From assembly GCF_000483125.1 (NCBI RefSeq), contig NZ_AXXR01000003.1, forward strand, positions 62,001 through 126,000: DNA of 64,000 nucleotides, in the 5' to 3' direction. Shown here piece after piece: positions 18,833 through 27,761 of this stretch. The notes beneath the pieces were generated by a model. That model was not told where the DNA came from. It was given only the letters and a program-made list of their open reading frames with translations, and searched no databases. The DNA comes from Atopobium fossor DSM 15642. Lineage in GTDB: Bacteria; Actinomycetota; Coriobacteriia; Coriobacteriales; Atopobiaceae. Numbering within the stretch: the first letter of the stretch is position 1; every line of letters starts with the position of its first letter. Position numbers and translations under genes: made by a program.

Positions 18833-19429
18833 ATGATTGTCATTAAACCAAGCATCAACGACATAAAAGCATATCAACGCGGGCAGCTACCAAAAAACGC
18901 AATTAAGCTAGATACTCCACCTTCAATTGATGAGCTGACAAAACAAGCAAGCCCTATAGCAGCAATTTTGTGTGCTTTTTTATGCATGACAATGTTTATC
19001 AAAACAATTGTTAGCCACACGATGGTGGTATCCATCTTGGCAGTTATAAGTGGCTTCATAGCTGGATTTGTTTTGCTGATTGTACACGAATGGCTTCATG
19101 CTATTGTTTATCCAAAAGCTGCCAAGGTTACAATAGGAAAACTAAAGGGCAAGATGATGTTTGTTGCCCTAGCCTCACATCCCCTAACAAGAAGACGCTT
19201 TATTCTTATGAGTTTATTGCCCTTTATACTTGGCCTCGTACCTCTTATTATTTTTGTTATTACCCCAGCAGAGCAGCAGGTACTCAATGGCATTATGTTT
19301 GGAATGGCAGGTATGGGTATAGTTTCACCATATCTTGACGTTTACAACGTGATTACTGTACTAAAGCAAGCGCATAAAAAGGATAAGATTATGTTCTATG
19401 AGGATGATATATATAAAATTCCTTCATAG
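18833..19429 (+). CDS. DUF3267-type putative zincin membrane peptidase
   Basis: Integral membrane protein of about 198 residues with four or more hydrophobic helices. Between helices 2 and 3 sits HEWLHAIVYP, an HExxH zinc-metalloprotease motif of the DUF3267 family. Peptidase activity is inferred from this motif only. The ATG at 18833 has a strong AGGAGG; a longer frame back to 18695 lacks support. It stands alone between divergent comEB and the zur operon, and its substrate is unknown. Confidence 0.75.
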   Translation: MIVIKPSINDIKAYQRGQLPKNAIKLDTPPSIDELTKQASPIAAILCAFLCMTMFIKTIVSHTMVVSILAVISGFIAGFVLLIVHEWLHAIVYPKAAKVTIGKLKGKMMFVALASHPLTRRRFILMSLLPFILGLVPLIIFVITPAEQQVLNGIMFGMAGMGIVSPYLDVYNVITVLKQAHKKDKIMFYEDDIYKIPS

Positions 19430-19514
19430 GCATGTGGATAGCTTATTCAAATGCAAGAACAGCCAACTCTTTTCAAACTTGCTGATATTGCTATGGAATA
19501 AGCTAAAGACTTTA

Positions 19515-19571
19515 TTGACATCCTAGCTCTTTGTCCTAGTATGAATTTGGTTTTCGATTTCATATTGAAAA
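19515..19571 (+). promoter_or_regulatory. Promoter and probable Zur operator of the zur-znuACB operon
   Basis: TTGACA (19515-19520), a 16-bp spacer and TAGTAT (19537-19542) make a good sigma-70 promoter. The inverted repeat TTTTCGAT-N5-ATTGAAAA (19551-19571, one mismatch) covers the start site. The same element, including the flanking AATTTGG on its left, occurs before the second zinc operon at 46221-46241. Because the -10 covers 19541, the start codon at 19589 is preferred for the regulator. Confidence 0.8.
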
Positions 19572-19588
19572 CGAGAAAGGTTACGGCT

Positions 19589-19999
19589 ATGCCACAGCGA
19601 GGCTCATACAAAACCCGTCAGCGTGAAGATATTCTCGCTTGCCTGAGCAACAATACTCAGCGTTACCTTACGGTAGACGGTGTGCACGAAGCTCTACGCA
19701 CGGCAGGTAGCGAGATTGGTCGCACTACGGTATATCGCAACCTTGAGCATCTTGTTGCAGAACACGAGCTCCTTAAAGCCATTTCTCCTAAGGGCGAGGC
19801 CTTGTACCGTCTATCTCCTGAGCAAAGTGCAGCGCAGCTTGTTTGCTTGGAATGCGGTAGGGCGTTTCCCCTAGACTGCCACATGGTTGATGATTTTACC
19901 TCGCACATTAAGGCTCATCATGGTTTTAAGGTTGACGCACACAAGACTGTTTTGTATGGCACCTGTCCCGACTGCCTTTCTCAACAAGCCAATCACTAG
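19589..19999 (+). CDS. zur: Fur-family transcriptional regulator, probable Zur
   Basis: 136-residue winged-helix repressor of the Fur superfamily. The DNA-binding half (GRTTVYRNLEHLVAEHELL) precedes a dimerisation half with two CxxC pairs (CLECG and CPDC) for structural zinc, and a His-rich HIKAHHGFKVDAH region. It is the first gene of the zinc-uptake operon, 15 bp before znuA. The operator it would bind overlaps its own start site and recurs before the other zinc operon. Assignment as Zur rather than Fur or PerR is inferred from this context. Confidence 0.82.
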   Translation: MPQRGSYKTRQREDILACLSNNTQRYLTVDGVHEALRTAGSEIGRTTVYRNLEHLVAEHELLKAISPKGEALYRLSPEQSAAQLVCLECGRAFPLDCHMVDDFTSHIKAHHGFKVDAHKTVLYGTCPDCLSQQANH

Positions 20000-20014
20000 G
20001 ATTTGGAGAAAAAC

Positions 20015-21067
20015 ATGAACAGGAACATGAGCCGCGCCGACTTTTTGCGTTTGAGTGGAGCTACTGCATTTGTAGTTGCCCCCACTCTGCTAGGACTTTC
20101 CGGCTGCAATAAACCTGCTACTAACGGTGCAGCAGACAGCTCTAAGCTACAGGTACTAGCAAGTTTTTATCCCATGGCAGATTTTGCCAAGAAAATTGGT
20201 GGCGATAAAATCGAGGTCAAGAACCTTGTCCCCGCTGGCACCGAGCCTCACGATTGGGAGCCTTCTACTGCGGACATGGTAAACTTTTCCAACGCCAAAC
20301 TGCTTGTTTACAACGGAGCAGGCATGGAGCACTGGGTTGATGACACCCTTAAGAGTTTGGGTGACGGTGCCCCTACTGCACTTGCCGCATCTGATGGCAT
20401 CACACTGCTAGAGGCTGCCAAGACAGATCCTGAGCACGAGCATGAGGATCATGATCACGAACATGAACATGAGCACGAAGAACATGAACATGACGAGAAA
20501 ACCGAAGAACATGAGCACGAACACGAGCACGATCATGACCATGGTGCCTATGATCCTCATGTTTGGCTTGATCCCCAAAACGCTAAGGCAGAAATGAAAA
20601 ACATCATGGATGCCCTTATCAAACTTGACCCCAATAACAAGGATACTTACAGCGCAAACTTTGCTAAGTGGGAAGTTGAGTGTGATGTCCTAGATAGCGA
20701 GTTTTCTGAGCAGTTGGTCAGCGTTTCTCAGCGAACTGTCGTAGTTTCTCACGCTGCTTTTGGGTACCTTTGTAACAAGTACGGTCTGACCCAGTACTCC
20801 ATTGGGGATATCGATGCCGAAGCAGAGCCTGATGCAAAGCGTATGGCAGAGATTGCAGATTACGTTAAGAAAAACAACGTAACGACCATCTTTAGTGAAG
20901 AGCTGGTAAGTCCCAAGGTAGCTCAGGCAATTGCCCAAGAAGCTGGCGCAAAGATGGAAGAACTCAACCCCCTAGAAGGCTTGAGTGATGAAGAAATTGC
21001 TGCTGGTGAAGACTACTTCTCAGTTATGCGTTCTAATTTGAAGAAACTGGTAGGTGCTCTTTCGTGA
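20015..21067 (+). CDS. znuA: Zinc ABC transporter substrate-binding lipoprotein (His-rich)
   Basis: Cluster A-I metal-binding lipoprotein that captures zinc outside the membrane. A signal peptide ends in the lipobox LSGC near residue 30. Ligands are His in GTEPHDWEP, His in YDPHVWLDP, His in VSHAAFGYLC, and an Asp or Glu in DIDAEAEPD; three His ligands mark the zinc type. A loop at about residues 140-180 holds more than 15 His in HEHEHD-like repeats, a zinc-gathering feature. The ATG at 20015 with GGAG six bases before is chosen. It overlaps the ATPase gene by 4 bp. Confidence 0.92.
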   Translation: MNRNMSRADFLRLSGATAFVVAPTLLGLSGCNKPATNGAADSSKLQVLASFYPMADFAKKIGGDKIEVKNLVPAGTEPHDWEPSTADMVNFSNAKLLVYNGAGMEHWVDDTLKSLGDGAPTALAASDGITLLEAAKTDPEHEHEDHDHEHEHEHEEHEHDEKTEEHEHEHEHDHDHGAYDPHVWLDPQNAKAEMKNIMDALIKLDPNNKDTYSANFAKWEVECDVLDSEFSEQLVSVSQRTVVVSHAAFGYLCNKYGLTQYSIGDIDAEAEPDAKRMAEIADYVKKNNVTTIFSEELVSPKVAQAIAQEAGAKMEELNPLEGLSDEEIAAGEDYFSVMRSNLKKLVGALS

Positions 21068-21780
21068 TAGACGACCCACGCGGCGAATATAGTACTGTAG
21101 CTGCGTCGCCCTTATCGCTAGCTCATGTGAGTGTGCGTCTGGGCAAAAAACAGATACTGTCTGACGTATCTCTCGAGCTTGGCTGGGGAGATACGTTAGT
21201 TTTGCTTGGTGCTAATGGTGCTGGCAAATCTACGCTTATCAAAACCGCTATTGGCGAGCTTGTCCCCCATGAAGGCACTGCCAAGCTCTTTGGCTTTAAC
21301 GCCACGCGTTTTGAAGACTGGAATCGTATTGGCTATGTCCAACAGCTTCCGCCCACCAGCGCGGTACGTTTTCCTGCCACTTCTTTGGAGCTGGTGCAGT
21401 CAAGCTGTATAGGCATTCGAGGTGGTAAAGTACGTCGCGCACGTGCATTGGAAACTCTTAAACAGGTTGGCATGCAGGACTATGCTCAGCAGATTATTGG
21501 CAGCTTATCTGGAGGCCAGCTACAGCGTGTGCGTTTAGCAGCATCCCTTGCATCAAAACCCGATCTTCTTATTTTGGATGAACCCACCACAGGCATTGAC
21601 CAAAAAAGTACCTGCGACTTCTTTGAACTTATCAACACCATTAAGCAACAACGTGTGCTATCAGTTTTGCTCGTAACGCATGATCAAGATGCGATTGACC
21701 TTGCAGGCGGCACCATTTTATCCCTTGAAGATGGCTGTTTATGCACGCCTAACGCTTTGCTCTCTAGGCAGGAGGCCTAA
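21064..21780 (+). CDS. znuC: Zinc ABC transporter ATP-binding protein
   Basis: Cytoplasmic ATPase driving zinc import. The 238 residues have Walker A GANGAGKST, signature LSGGQLQRV, Walker B DLLILDEPTTGID and an H-loop LLVTHDQ. It starts at a GTG overlapping the znuA stop by 4 bp and runs to one base before the permease ATG, so expression is tightly coupled. Length is slightly short for ZnuC but normal for the AdcC/MntA-type subfamily. Confidence 0.93.
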   Translation: MIDDPRGEYSTVAASPLSLAHVSVRLGKKQILSDVSLELGWGDTLVLLGANGAGKSTLIKTAIGELVPHEGTAKLFGFNATRFEDWNRIGYVQQLPPTSAVRFPATSLELVQSSCIGIRGGKVRRARALETLKQVGMQDYAQQIIGSLSGGQLQRVRLAASLASKPDLLILDEPTTGIDQKSTCDFFELINTIKQQRVLSVLLVTHDQDAIDLAGGTILSLEDGCLCTPNALLSRQEA

Positions 21781-22596
21781 ATGTTAGCGTACGCTTTTAT
21801 GCAACGCAGTCTTATCATTGGCCTGCTGTTGGGTATTACTCTGCCTCTTATTGGTGTAACCGTTGTACTGCGCAGACTTTCTATGGTAGGCGATGCGCTC
21901 TCCCACACTTCTCTTGCTGGTGTAGCCGCCGGCCTTATTGGCGGCATTAACCCTGTATTTGGCGCAGCAGCTGCATGTTTGGCTGGTGCATTTTGTATTG
22001 AGGCCATTCGTACACGCTTTAAGGAGCAGTCCGAACTAGCGGTTGCCGTAGTTCTTGCTGCAGGCATTGGCTTAGCGGGTGTACTTTCTGGCTTTGTGCC
22101 CAATGCTGCAAACTTCAGCGCATTTTTGTTTGGTAGCATTCTTACGGTCTCTAACGAGGAAACCTTATTTGTGGTTGGCATTGCCGCAATAGCTGTGGTG
22201 TTTTGTATTGCGGCACGTCGCTCATTATTTTTACTTGCGTATGACGAAACCCAAGCACGTATTTCCGGCGTTAACCTACCCGCTATGAATGCTGCATTTG
22301 TTGCAATAACCGCTCTTATAGTTGCCGTAGCTTCGCGCACAGTTGGCTCACTCATGGTTTCTTCCATGATGGTGGTTCCCGTTGCATGCGCACTCCAGTT
22401 AGCCAAAAGTTGGAAGACCACCTGCATTGTTGCTTGCAGCGTAGGTGTTGTATCCACTCTAACTGGTCTTACTATTTCCTTCTACCTTGGTCTCAAACCT
22501 GGCGGCACCATCGTATTGCTTTCTGTAGCAATCTTGGTGATTATCTTTGCTATACGCTCACTTTTATTTAGGTTTTCTCACCAAGCACAATACTAA
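21781..22596 (+). CDS. znuB: Zinc ABC transporter permease
   Basis: Integral membrane subunit of the ABC-3 family, 271 residues with eight or nine hydrophobic helices. The opening MLAYAFMQRSLIIG and the LSMVGDALSHTSLAGVAAGL coupling motif are typical. It follows the ATPase without a gap and is the last gene of the zur-znu operon. Its stop is one base from the stop of the convergent copA, and I see no terminator between them. Confidence 0.93.
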   Translation: MLAYAFMQRSLIIGLLLGITLPLIGVTVVLRRLSMVGDALSHTSLAGVAAGLIGGINPVFGAAAACLAGAFCIEAIRTRFKEQSELAVAVVLAAGIGLAGVLSGFVPNAANFSAFLFGSILTVSNEETLFVVGIAAIAVVFCIAARRSLFLLAYDETQARISGVNLPAMNAAFVAITALIVAVASRTVGSLMVSSMMVVPVACALQLAKSWKTTCIVACSVGVVSTLTGLTISFYLGLKPGGTIVLLSVAILVIIFAIRSLLFRFSHQAQY

Positions 22597-22597
22597 T

Positions 22598-25258
22598 CTA
22601 CACAATGCTGGTTACCTTGTAGCCAGCATCTTCAACAGCCTTCATAAGCTTGGCGTCAGATACCAATAGCCCAGCATCAAGCGTTGCGGTCTTATCGTCA
22701 AGAGAAACCACAACGTTCTTTACGCCATGCACACCCTCAAGGGCTTCTGTTACGTGTGCTGCGCAATGCTGACACATCATGCCATCAATAGAAAGAGTCT
22801 TGCTTGCCATAGGAGAATTTCCCTTCTCTTGAACCTCATAAGAGGCATTACTCGTCACTTTAACGTTTGGCTTCCAGCCAAACAAACGTAACGCATTGGT
22901 TACTACAAACACGGACGAGAAACCCATGGCCAGAGCGCCAATCATAGGATTGAGCGTAATGCCAAAGGGTACCAGCACGCCCATTGCTACAGGAATACAA
23001 ATAATGTTATAGAACAAAGCCCAAAATAGGTTCTGGCGGATGTTTGTCATGGTGGCACGAGACAGCTCTATGGCCGTTGCCACATCTGCAGGATTGGAAT
23101 GCATAAGCACTATATCGGCAGAGTTAATAGCAACATCTGTACCTGCACCAATAGCAATGCCCACATCTGCTCGCGCCAATGCAGGAGCATCATTGATGCC
23201 ATCACCTACCATAGCAACTCTTTTGCCCGATTGCTGAAGCTCGCGAATCTTGTGCTCCTTCTGATTGGGAAGCACACTGGCGATAACCTCATCCACACCA
23301 ACAGATTGTGCAACCACGCGGGCAGTCTTTTCCTGATCACCCGTAAGCATAATGGCACGTAATCCTAGGTTATGAAGGTGATTAATCGCCTGAATAGACT
23401 GTGACTTTATGGCATCGCTCACTGCAATCATGCCCAGTGCACGACCATCTACGCTAAAGAACAGCGATGTTGCGCCCTGCTCCATACTTTGATTTGCTTT
23501 ATCAAGAAGAGCTGTAATGTCCACACCGTTGGCCTGCATATGACGTGCATTGCCAGCATGAACTAATTTGTCGCCTATATGAGCAGTCAAGCCAGCACCT
23601 GCTATCTGTGTAAAGTCTTGTACCTCAGCATTACCACATCGCGAGCCATTACCAAAAGATGCCAGTTCATCAAGCTTCTTGGTAGCATACGCAACAATAG
23701 CGCCTGCTAAAGGATGCTCGGATTTTGATTCTATAGCCAAGGCATAATCCAACAGTTCGGATTCGGTTGTATCATCAGCAAGAACTACAGAGCTCACACT
23801 TGGTTTACCCTCGGTAATAGTACCTGTTTTATCAAACACCACGACATCCAGAGTACCCGCAGTCTCCAGAGCCTCGGCACCCTTGATGAGAATACCAAAC
23901 TTGGCACCACGTCCTGTACCCACCATAATCGCAGTTGGTGTAGCCAGACCCAAAGCACAAGGACAAGAAATTACCAGGACAGACACGGCATAATTAAGCG
24001 CTGTTGCTATGTCACCTGGAGCAAACACAACTAACCATGTCACAAAGGTAAGTGCCGCAATGACCATAACTACCGGCACAAATACACCAGCAATACTGTC
24101 TGCCACACGCTGAATAGGCGCCTTAGTATTAGTAGCTTCGTCCACCAAACGGATGATACCTGCAAGCGCTGTGTCTTCTCCAACAGCATCAGCACGCATA
24201 GTAAACCATCCAGCTTTGGAAATTGTGGCGCCAATTACCTGCTCCCCAACCTTTTTAGTTACAGGAATGGACTCGCCCGTAATGGCAGACTCGTCCAGCA
24301 CGCCCAAACCATCCACAATAGTGCCATCTACTGGCACCGACTCACCCGTACGCACCACAAGCACGTCACCTACTACCACCTGGCTGGTGGGAATGGTAGC
24401 TTCTGCACCATTACGTACAACGGTCGCAGTCTTAGGTGCAAGGTCCATAAGTGAAGAAATAGCAGTGGTAGTTTTGCCTTTAGCACGAGCCTCAAAAAAC
24501 TTACCTAGTGTAATCAAGGTCAAAATCATGCCAGCAGAATCAAAATATAGTTTGTGCGCTGCCTCCAGAACCAGATAGGTATCGCTCCAACCATAGCCCC
24601 ACATAATCTGGAACAAACTTATTACACTATAGACATATGATGCTGCCGAACCCAATGCAATAAGAGCATCCATGTTGGGCGCTCTATGGAATAAAGATTT
24701 AAAACCCATAACAAAATACTCGCGATTAACCAATAAAACCGGTGTAGCAAGCACAAGTTGTAGCAACGCACGCACGCCAGCACCCTGCGTAGCACTCATA
24801 TCAAACGGTAGGGGCCATCCAAACATAGGACCCATAGCCACATAAAACAAAGGTATCGAGAAAACCAATGACCAGATAAGCTGCTTGCGCTTATGATCAA
24901 TAGCTTTCTGCGCGTTTACTGCAGGGTCCACAGTTGCCGTAACCTCTGCACTACTAGCTGCTGCCTTTGCGTCAACAGCTGCTATACCGCTACTCATGTG
25001 ACGTGGCATTGCACCATAGCCGGCCTTATCGACAGCTTGTATAATATTTTGCACGGTTTGTGGGTTACCATCGTAGGTAACTTCCATCGAATTTTTGAGT
25101 AAATTAACGCTTGCGTGAGTTACACCATCAACAGCACCAGACACTTTTTGCACACGCGCCTGACATGCCGCACAAGTCATACCCTCAATATCAAACACCT
25201 CAACAACCTGGCCATTTTGAGCAACCTGGCTAACCTGAGATTCATGTTGTGCACTCAT
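22598..25258 (-). CDS. copA: Copper-exporting P-type ATPase with N- and C-terminal HMA domains
   Basis: P1B-type ATPase that pumps Cu(I) out of the cytoplasm. The 886 residues run in order: N-terminal heavy-metal domain with GMTCAAC (Cys29, Cys32), membrane helices, SCPCAL transport motif near 430, phosphorylation site DKTGT near 475, and MVGDGINDAPAL. A last hydrophobic pair is followed by a second metal domain with GMMCQHC near 824. A C-terminal HMA is unusual; most CopA proteins have them only at the N-terminus. csoR lies just upstream, 9 bp away, so the two form one operon. Confidence 0.94.
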   Translation of the reverse strand: MSAQHESQVSQVAQNGQVVEVFDIEGMTCAACQARVQKVSGAVDGVTHASVNLLKNSMEVTYDGNPQTVQNIIQAVDKAGYGAMPRHMSSGIAAVDAKAAASSAEVTATVDPAVNAQKAIDHKRKQLIWSLVFSIPLFYVAMGPMFGWPLPFDMSATQGAGVRALLQLVLATPVLLVNREYFVMGFKSLFHRAPNMDALIALGSAASYVYSVISLFQIMWGYGWSDTYLVLEAAHKLYFDSAGMILTLITLGKFFEARAKGKTTTAISSLMDLAPKTATVVRNGAEATIPTSQVVVGDVLVVRTGESVPVDGTIVDGLGVLDESAITGESIPVTKKVGEQVIGATISKAGWFTMRADAVGEDTALAGIIRLVDEATNTKAPIQRVADSIAGVFVPVVMVIAALTFVTWLVVFAPGDIATALNYAVSVLVISCPCALGLATPTAIMVGTGRGAKFGILIKGAEALETAGTLDVVVFDKTGTITEGKPSVSSVVLADDTTESELLDYALAIESKSEHPLAGAIVAYATKKLDELASFGNGSRCGNAEVQDFTQIAGAGLTAHIGDKLVHAGNARHMQANGVDITALLDKANQSMEQGATSLFFSVDGRALGMIAVSDAIKSQSIQAINHLHNLGLRAIMLTGDQEKTARVVAQSVGVDEVIASVLPNQKEHKIRELQQSGKRVAMVGDGINDAPALARADVGIAIGAGTDVAINSADIVLMHSNPADVATAIELSRATMTNIRQNLFWALFYNIICIPVAMGVLVPFGITLNPMIGALAMGFSSVFVVTNALRLFGWKPNVKVTSNASYEVQEKGNSPMASKTLSIDGMMCQHCAAHVTEALEGVHGVKNVVVSLDDKTATLDAGLLVSDAKLMKAVEDAGYKVTSIV

Positions 25259-25267
25259 AGTACTTCC

Positions 25268-25567
25268 TTACGAGAACTTCTTAAGAAGATCTACAACCTC
25301 CGAAATAACTTTGGTATTACCTTGCTGGACTTCCTCAATAACACAGCTTTGTAAATGGTCTTCTAGCACCATGCGCGATACCGCTTTAACCGCACTTTGT
25401 GCTGCTGCCAGTTGTGTAAGAACATCTCCGCAATACCGATCTTCCTCCACCATTTGCTTTACACCGTTAAGCTGTCCAATTGCACGATTAAGACGCGTTG
25501 TTACATCTTTTACCAGCTGTTCAGAGCGTGGCGTATGCTTCTTGTGGCACTGTGGATGTTTGTCCAT
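25268..25567 (-). CDS. csoR: Copper-sensing transcriptional repressor CsoR
   Basis: Small all-helical DUF156 repressor that releases DNA on binding Cu(I). The 99 residues contain RLNRAIGQLNGVKQMVEEDRYCGDVLTQLAAAQ, and the copper triad appears as Cys in RYCGD and His/Cys in DHLQSC. The N-terminus is rich in His and Cys. I chose the ATG at 25567, preceded by AAAGGA. A copper-type operator lies between it and the promoter (25582-25599). It heads the csoR-copA operon. Confidence 0.92.
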   Translation of the reverse strand: MDKHPQCHKKHTPRSEQLVKDVTTRLNRAIGQLNGVKQMVEEDRYCGDVLTQLAAAQSAVKAVSRMVLEDHLQSCVIEEVQQGNTKVISEVVDLLKKFS

Positions 25568-25581
25568 ATTTGTTCCTTTAT

Positions 25582-25599
25582 ATACCCTATGGGGGTTTA
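25582..25599 (-). promoter_or_regulatory. Probable CsoR operator
   Basis: A G/C-run element reading ACCCCCATAGGGT on the minus strand lies 14 bp or more before the csoR start codon, inside an A/T-rich leader. Opposed C- and G-runs of this kind are typical of CsoR sites. A -10-like TATAGT lies about 20 bp upstream. Confidence 0.65.
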
Positions 25600-25658
25600 T
25601 TAACTTGACACTACTATACCCAGGAGAGGTATCCCTAAACAAAAAATCTCAACAAGAA

Positions 25659-27041
25659 TTAGATGGGAAAACGTACCTCAAAAACAGTACCTTGAGGAAC
25701 ATTGGTATCTACAACAATTTGTGCACTATGCAGTTGGGCAATATGCTTAACAATTGCAAGACCAAGTCCAGTACCACCGGTATCGCGCGAAGAACTCTTA
25801 TCCACACGATAAAAGCGTTCAAACACTTTTTCATGCAACTCTGGAGGGATACCTATGCCAGTATCTGCCACGCGTAAACAAGCCTGTTGTTTGTCATTGG
25901 TGTATGCACAAACCGTTACACTTCCACCTTCAACGTTATAGCGAACACCATTTTCTATGAGGTTAAGCACAAGCTCAGAAATCAGACGTGCATTACCTTT
26001 TATAGTCACTGCTGAGTTGCAAACATCATCGTCTGATATATCCACTACGAGTTTGACATTACGACGCTGCGCCTCAACGCTTACGCGTCCAGCGGTCTCG
26101 TTAGCAATGCGCGCAAGCGAAACAACTTCAGAAAAATCAACGGACAGCACACTTGAATCTTCTAGATGAGAAAGCGCCAGTAAGTCATCCACAATTTCAC
26201 GCATACGACCAGTTTCATCATGAATAAGCCGTGCAAAATGCGGTACATCTTCCGGAAGAGCCAGTCCTCCCGCAATGAGTTCGGCATAGCCCGAAATAAC
26301 GGTAAGTGGTGTTTTAAGTTCATGTGAAGCATTAGAAGTAAAGCGGCGGCGATCTGCATCCTTCTCGGAAAGACGAATTTGCTGCTCTTCAATACGTCCT
26401 AAAAGTGGACGGAGCTCCTTTGGCGCCTGTGTGGTGCTGGGATGATCTAGGTTAATACCATCGAGCTTACGCACAAAGCTACGCGCTACCAAGCGCCCCG
26501 CAATAATTGAGGCAATAATCGCTGCTATGAGCATAACCACCAAAAATGGGAGCGTTCTTAAAAACACACCCCAAATATTGGATTGTGCAATGCCAACGCG
26601 CAGCACCATGTCATTATCCAGAAGAACAGCTCGGTAAATGGTCTCCTCACCCAGTGTATCTGAGCGACGCATGCTCGAACCCTGCCCCGTTACAAGAGCG
26701 TGCTTGACCTCTGGTCTATTTGCATGATTGGTAAGGGTAGAAGCAGGAGCAAGACTGTCGTATACCACCGTTCCATCATGTTGAATGAATGTCACACGTA
26801 CATATGCAGGAGTAATCTTAAGTTGATCCTTGATAACAGCAACGTCATCACCATCAGAACCATTCACAGCTGCTGCCAGCGCTTCTGTGCGCATAAGTAC
26901 TTCTGCATCGGTTTGTGAATCTATAAAAGAATAGGTGGCAAACGAGAGCACCACGGCTGCTATAAGCACAATAACGCTTACGACAAGAGCAATGCTCATG
27001 GCAATGTTATGAGCTACACTTTTTTCTCGAATTGTTCTCAC
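25659..27041 (-). CDS. phoR: Sensor histidine kinase, PhoR-like
   Basis: Membrane sensor of phosphate limitation that phosphorylates its response regulator. The 460 residues comprise a transmembrane helix near 15-40, an extracytoplasmic loop of about 130 residues, a second helix near 170-195, a HAMP-like linker, the HisKA box NASHELKTPLTV and ATPase motifs NLIENGVRYN, DTGIGIP and GGTGLGLAI. It is six bases from the end of the response-regulator gene. The long extracellular domain differs from short-loop PhoR proteins of proteobacteria. Confidence 0.88.
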   Translation of the reverse strand: MRTIREKSVAHNIAMSIALVVSVIVLIAAVVLSFATYSFIDSQTDAEVLMRTEALAAAVNGSDGDDVAVIKDQLKITPAYVRVTFIQHDGTVVYDSLAPASTLTNHANRPEVKHALVTGQGSSMRRSDTLGEETIYRAVLLDNDMVLRVGIAQSNIWGVFLRTLPFLVVMLIAAIIASIIAGRLVARSFVRKLDGINLDHPSTTQAPKELRPLLGRIEEQQIRLSEKDADRRRFTSNASHELKTPLTVISGYAELIAGGLALPEDVPHFARLIHDETGRMREIVDDLLALSHLEDSSVLSVDFSEVVSLARIANETAGRVSVEAQRRNVKLVVDISDDDVCNSAVTIKGNARLISELVLNLIENGVRYNVEGGSVTVCAYTNDKQQACLRVADTGIGIPPELHEKVFERFYRVDKSSSRDTGGTGLGLAIVKHIAQLHSAQIVVDTNVPQGTVFEVRFPI

Positions 27042-27047
27042 AAAAAA

Positions 27048-27746
27048 TTACCGCCCCTGCGCACGATAGCCAACACCATGAACCGTTTCTATACATTCAG
27101 CAGCGGTTGGATCAATGTCGGCAATTTTTTTGCGAAGTGTCAGAATATGGGCGTCAACCGTACGAGTTTCATAACCATCGCGATAGCCCCATACATGCTC
27201 AAGCATCTGCGTGCGCGTAAGGACATATCCGCGCTTCTCTAACAAATAGCGTAAAAGTTCAAATTCTTTGTGTGTGAGACGTACTTCTTTACCAGCAACG
27301 CAAACTTCATACCGCTCTGGATCAAGTTTGATGCTCCCAAGTTCTAAGAATTGAGCCTTGGTACGTGCGTGACGGCGCGCACGCTCGTCTCGACGCAGCA
27401 AGGCTCCCACACGTGAAACAAGTTCCATCATGCCAAAGGGCTTTGTAAGATAGTCATCTGCACCAGCATCAAGCCCTTTGACCTTATCGTACTCAGTACT
27501 TTTAGCCGTAAGCATCATCACGGGAATATCTTGTGTAGCTTGATCTGCTCGCACATGCTTAAGAACGCTCACACCATCCTCTTCGGGGAGCATAACATCC
27601 AAAAGGATAAGATTGGGAATGGTGGTTTTTAGAGCTTCATACAGCTCTGTTGCACGAGAAAAACCACGAACTTCATGCCCGGTGCGTTCAAGCGCATACA
27701 ATGCCAAATCACGTATTTGCTGATCATCTTCAAGATAGAAAATCAT
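27048..27746 (-). CDS. phoP: OmpR-family response regulator, PhoP/PhoB-like
   Basis: 232-residue transcription factor with a receiver domain (acidic pocket LEDD, phosphoacceptor Asp in LILLDVMLPEEDG, Lys in DDYLTKPF) and a C-terminal winged helix (RLTHKEFELLRYLLEKRGYVLTR). It lies between phoU and the kinase gene. By position it controls the pst operon through the 11-bp-phased repeats at 31939-31977; that link is inferred. Confidence 0.9.
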   Translation of the reverse strand: MIFYLEDDQQIRDLALYALERTGHEVRGFSRATELYEALKTTIPNLILLDVMLPEEDGVSVLKHVRADQATQDIPVMMLTAKSTEYDKVKGLDAGADDYLTKPFGMMELVSRVGALLRRDERARRHARTKAQFLELGSIKLDPERYEVCVAGKEVRLTHKEFELLRYLLEKRGYVLTRTQMLEHVWGYRDGYETRTVDAHILTLRKKIADIDPTAAECIETVHGVGYRAQGR

Positions 27747-27761
27747 ACAAAAATGGTCCTA

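Noticed and set aside
20434-20548. Dense GAACATGAGCAC-like nucleotide repeats
   Set aside because: They encode the His/Glu-rich zinc loop of the binding protein, so they are coding low complexity and not a separate repeat element or CRISPR.
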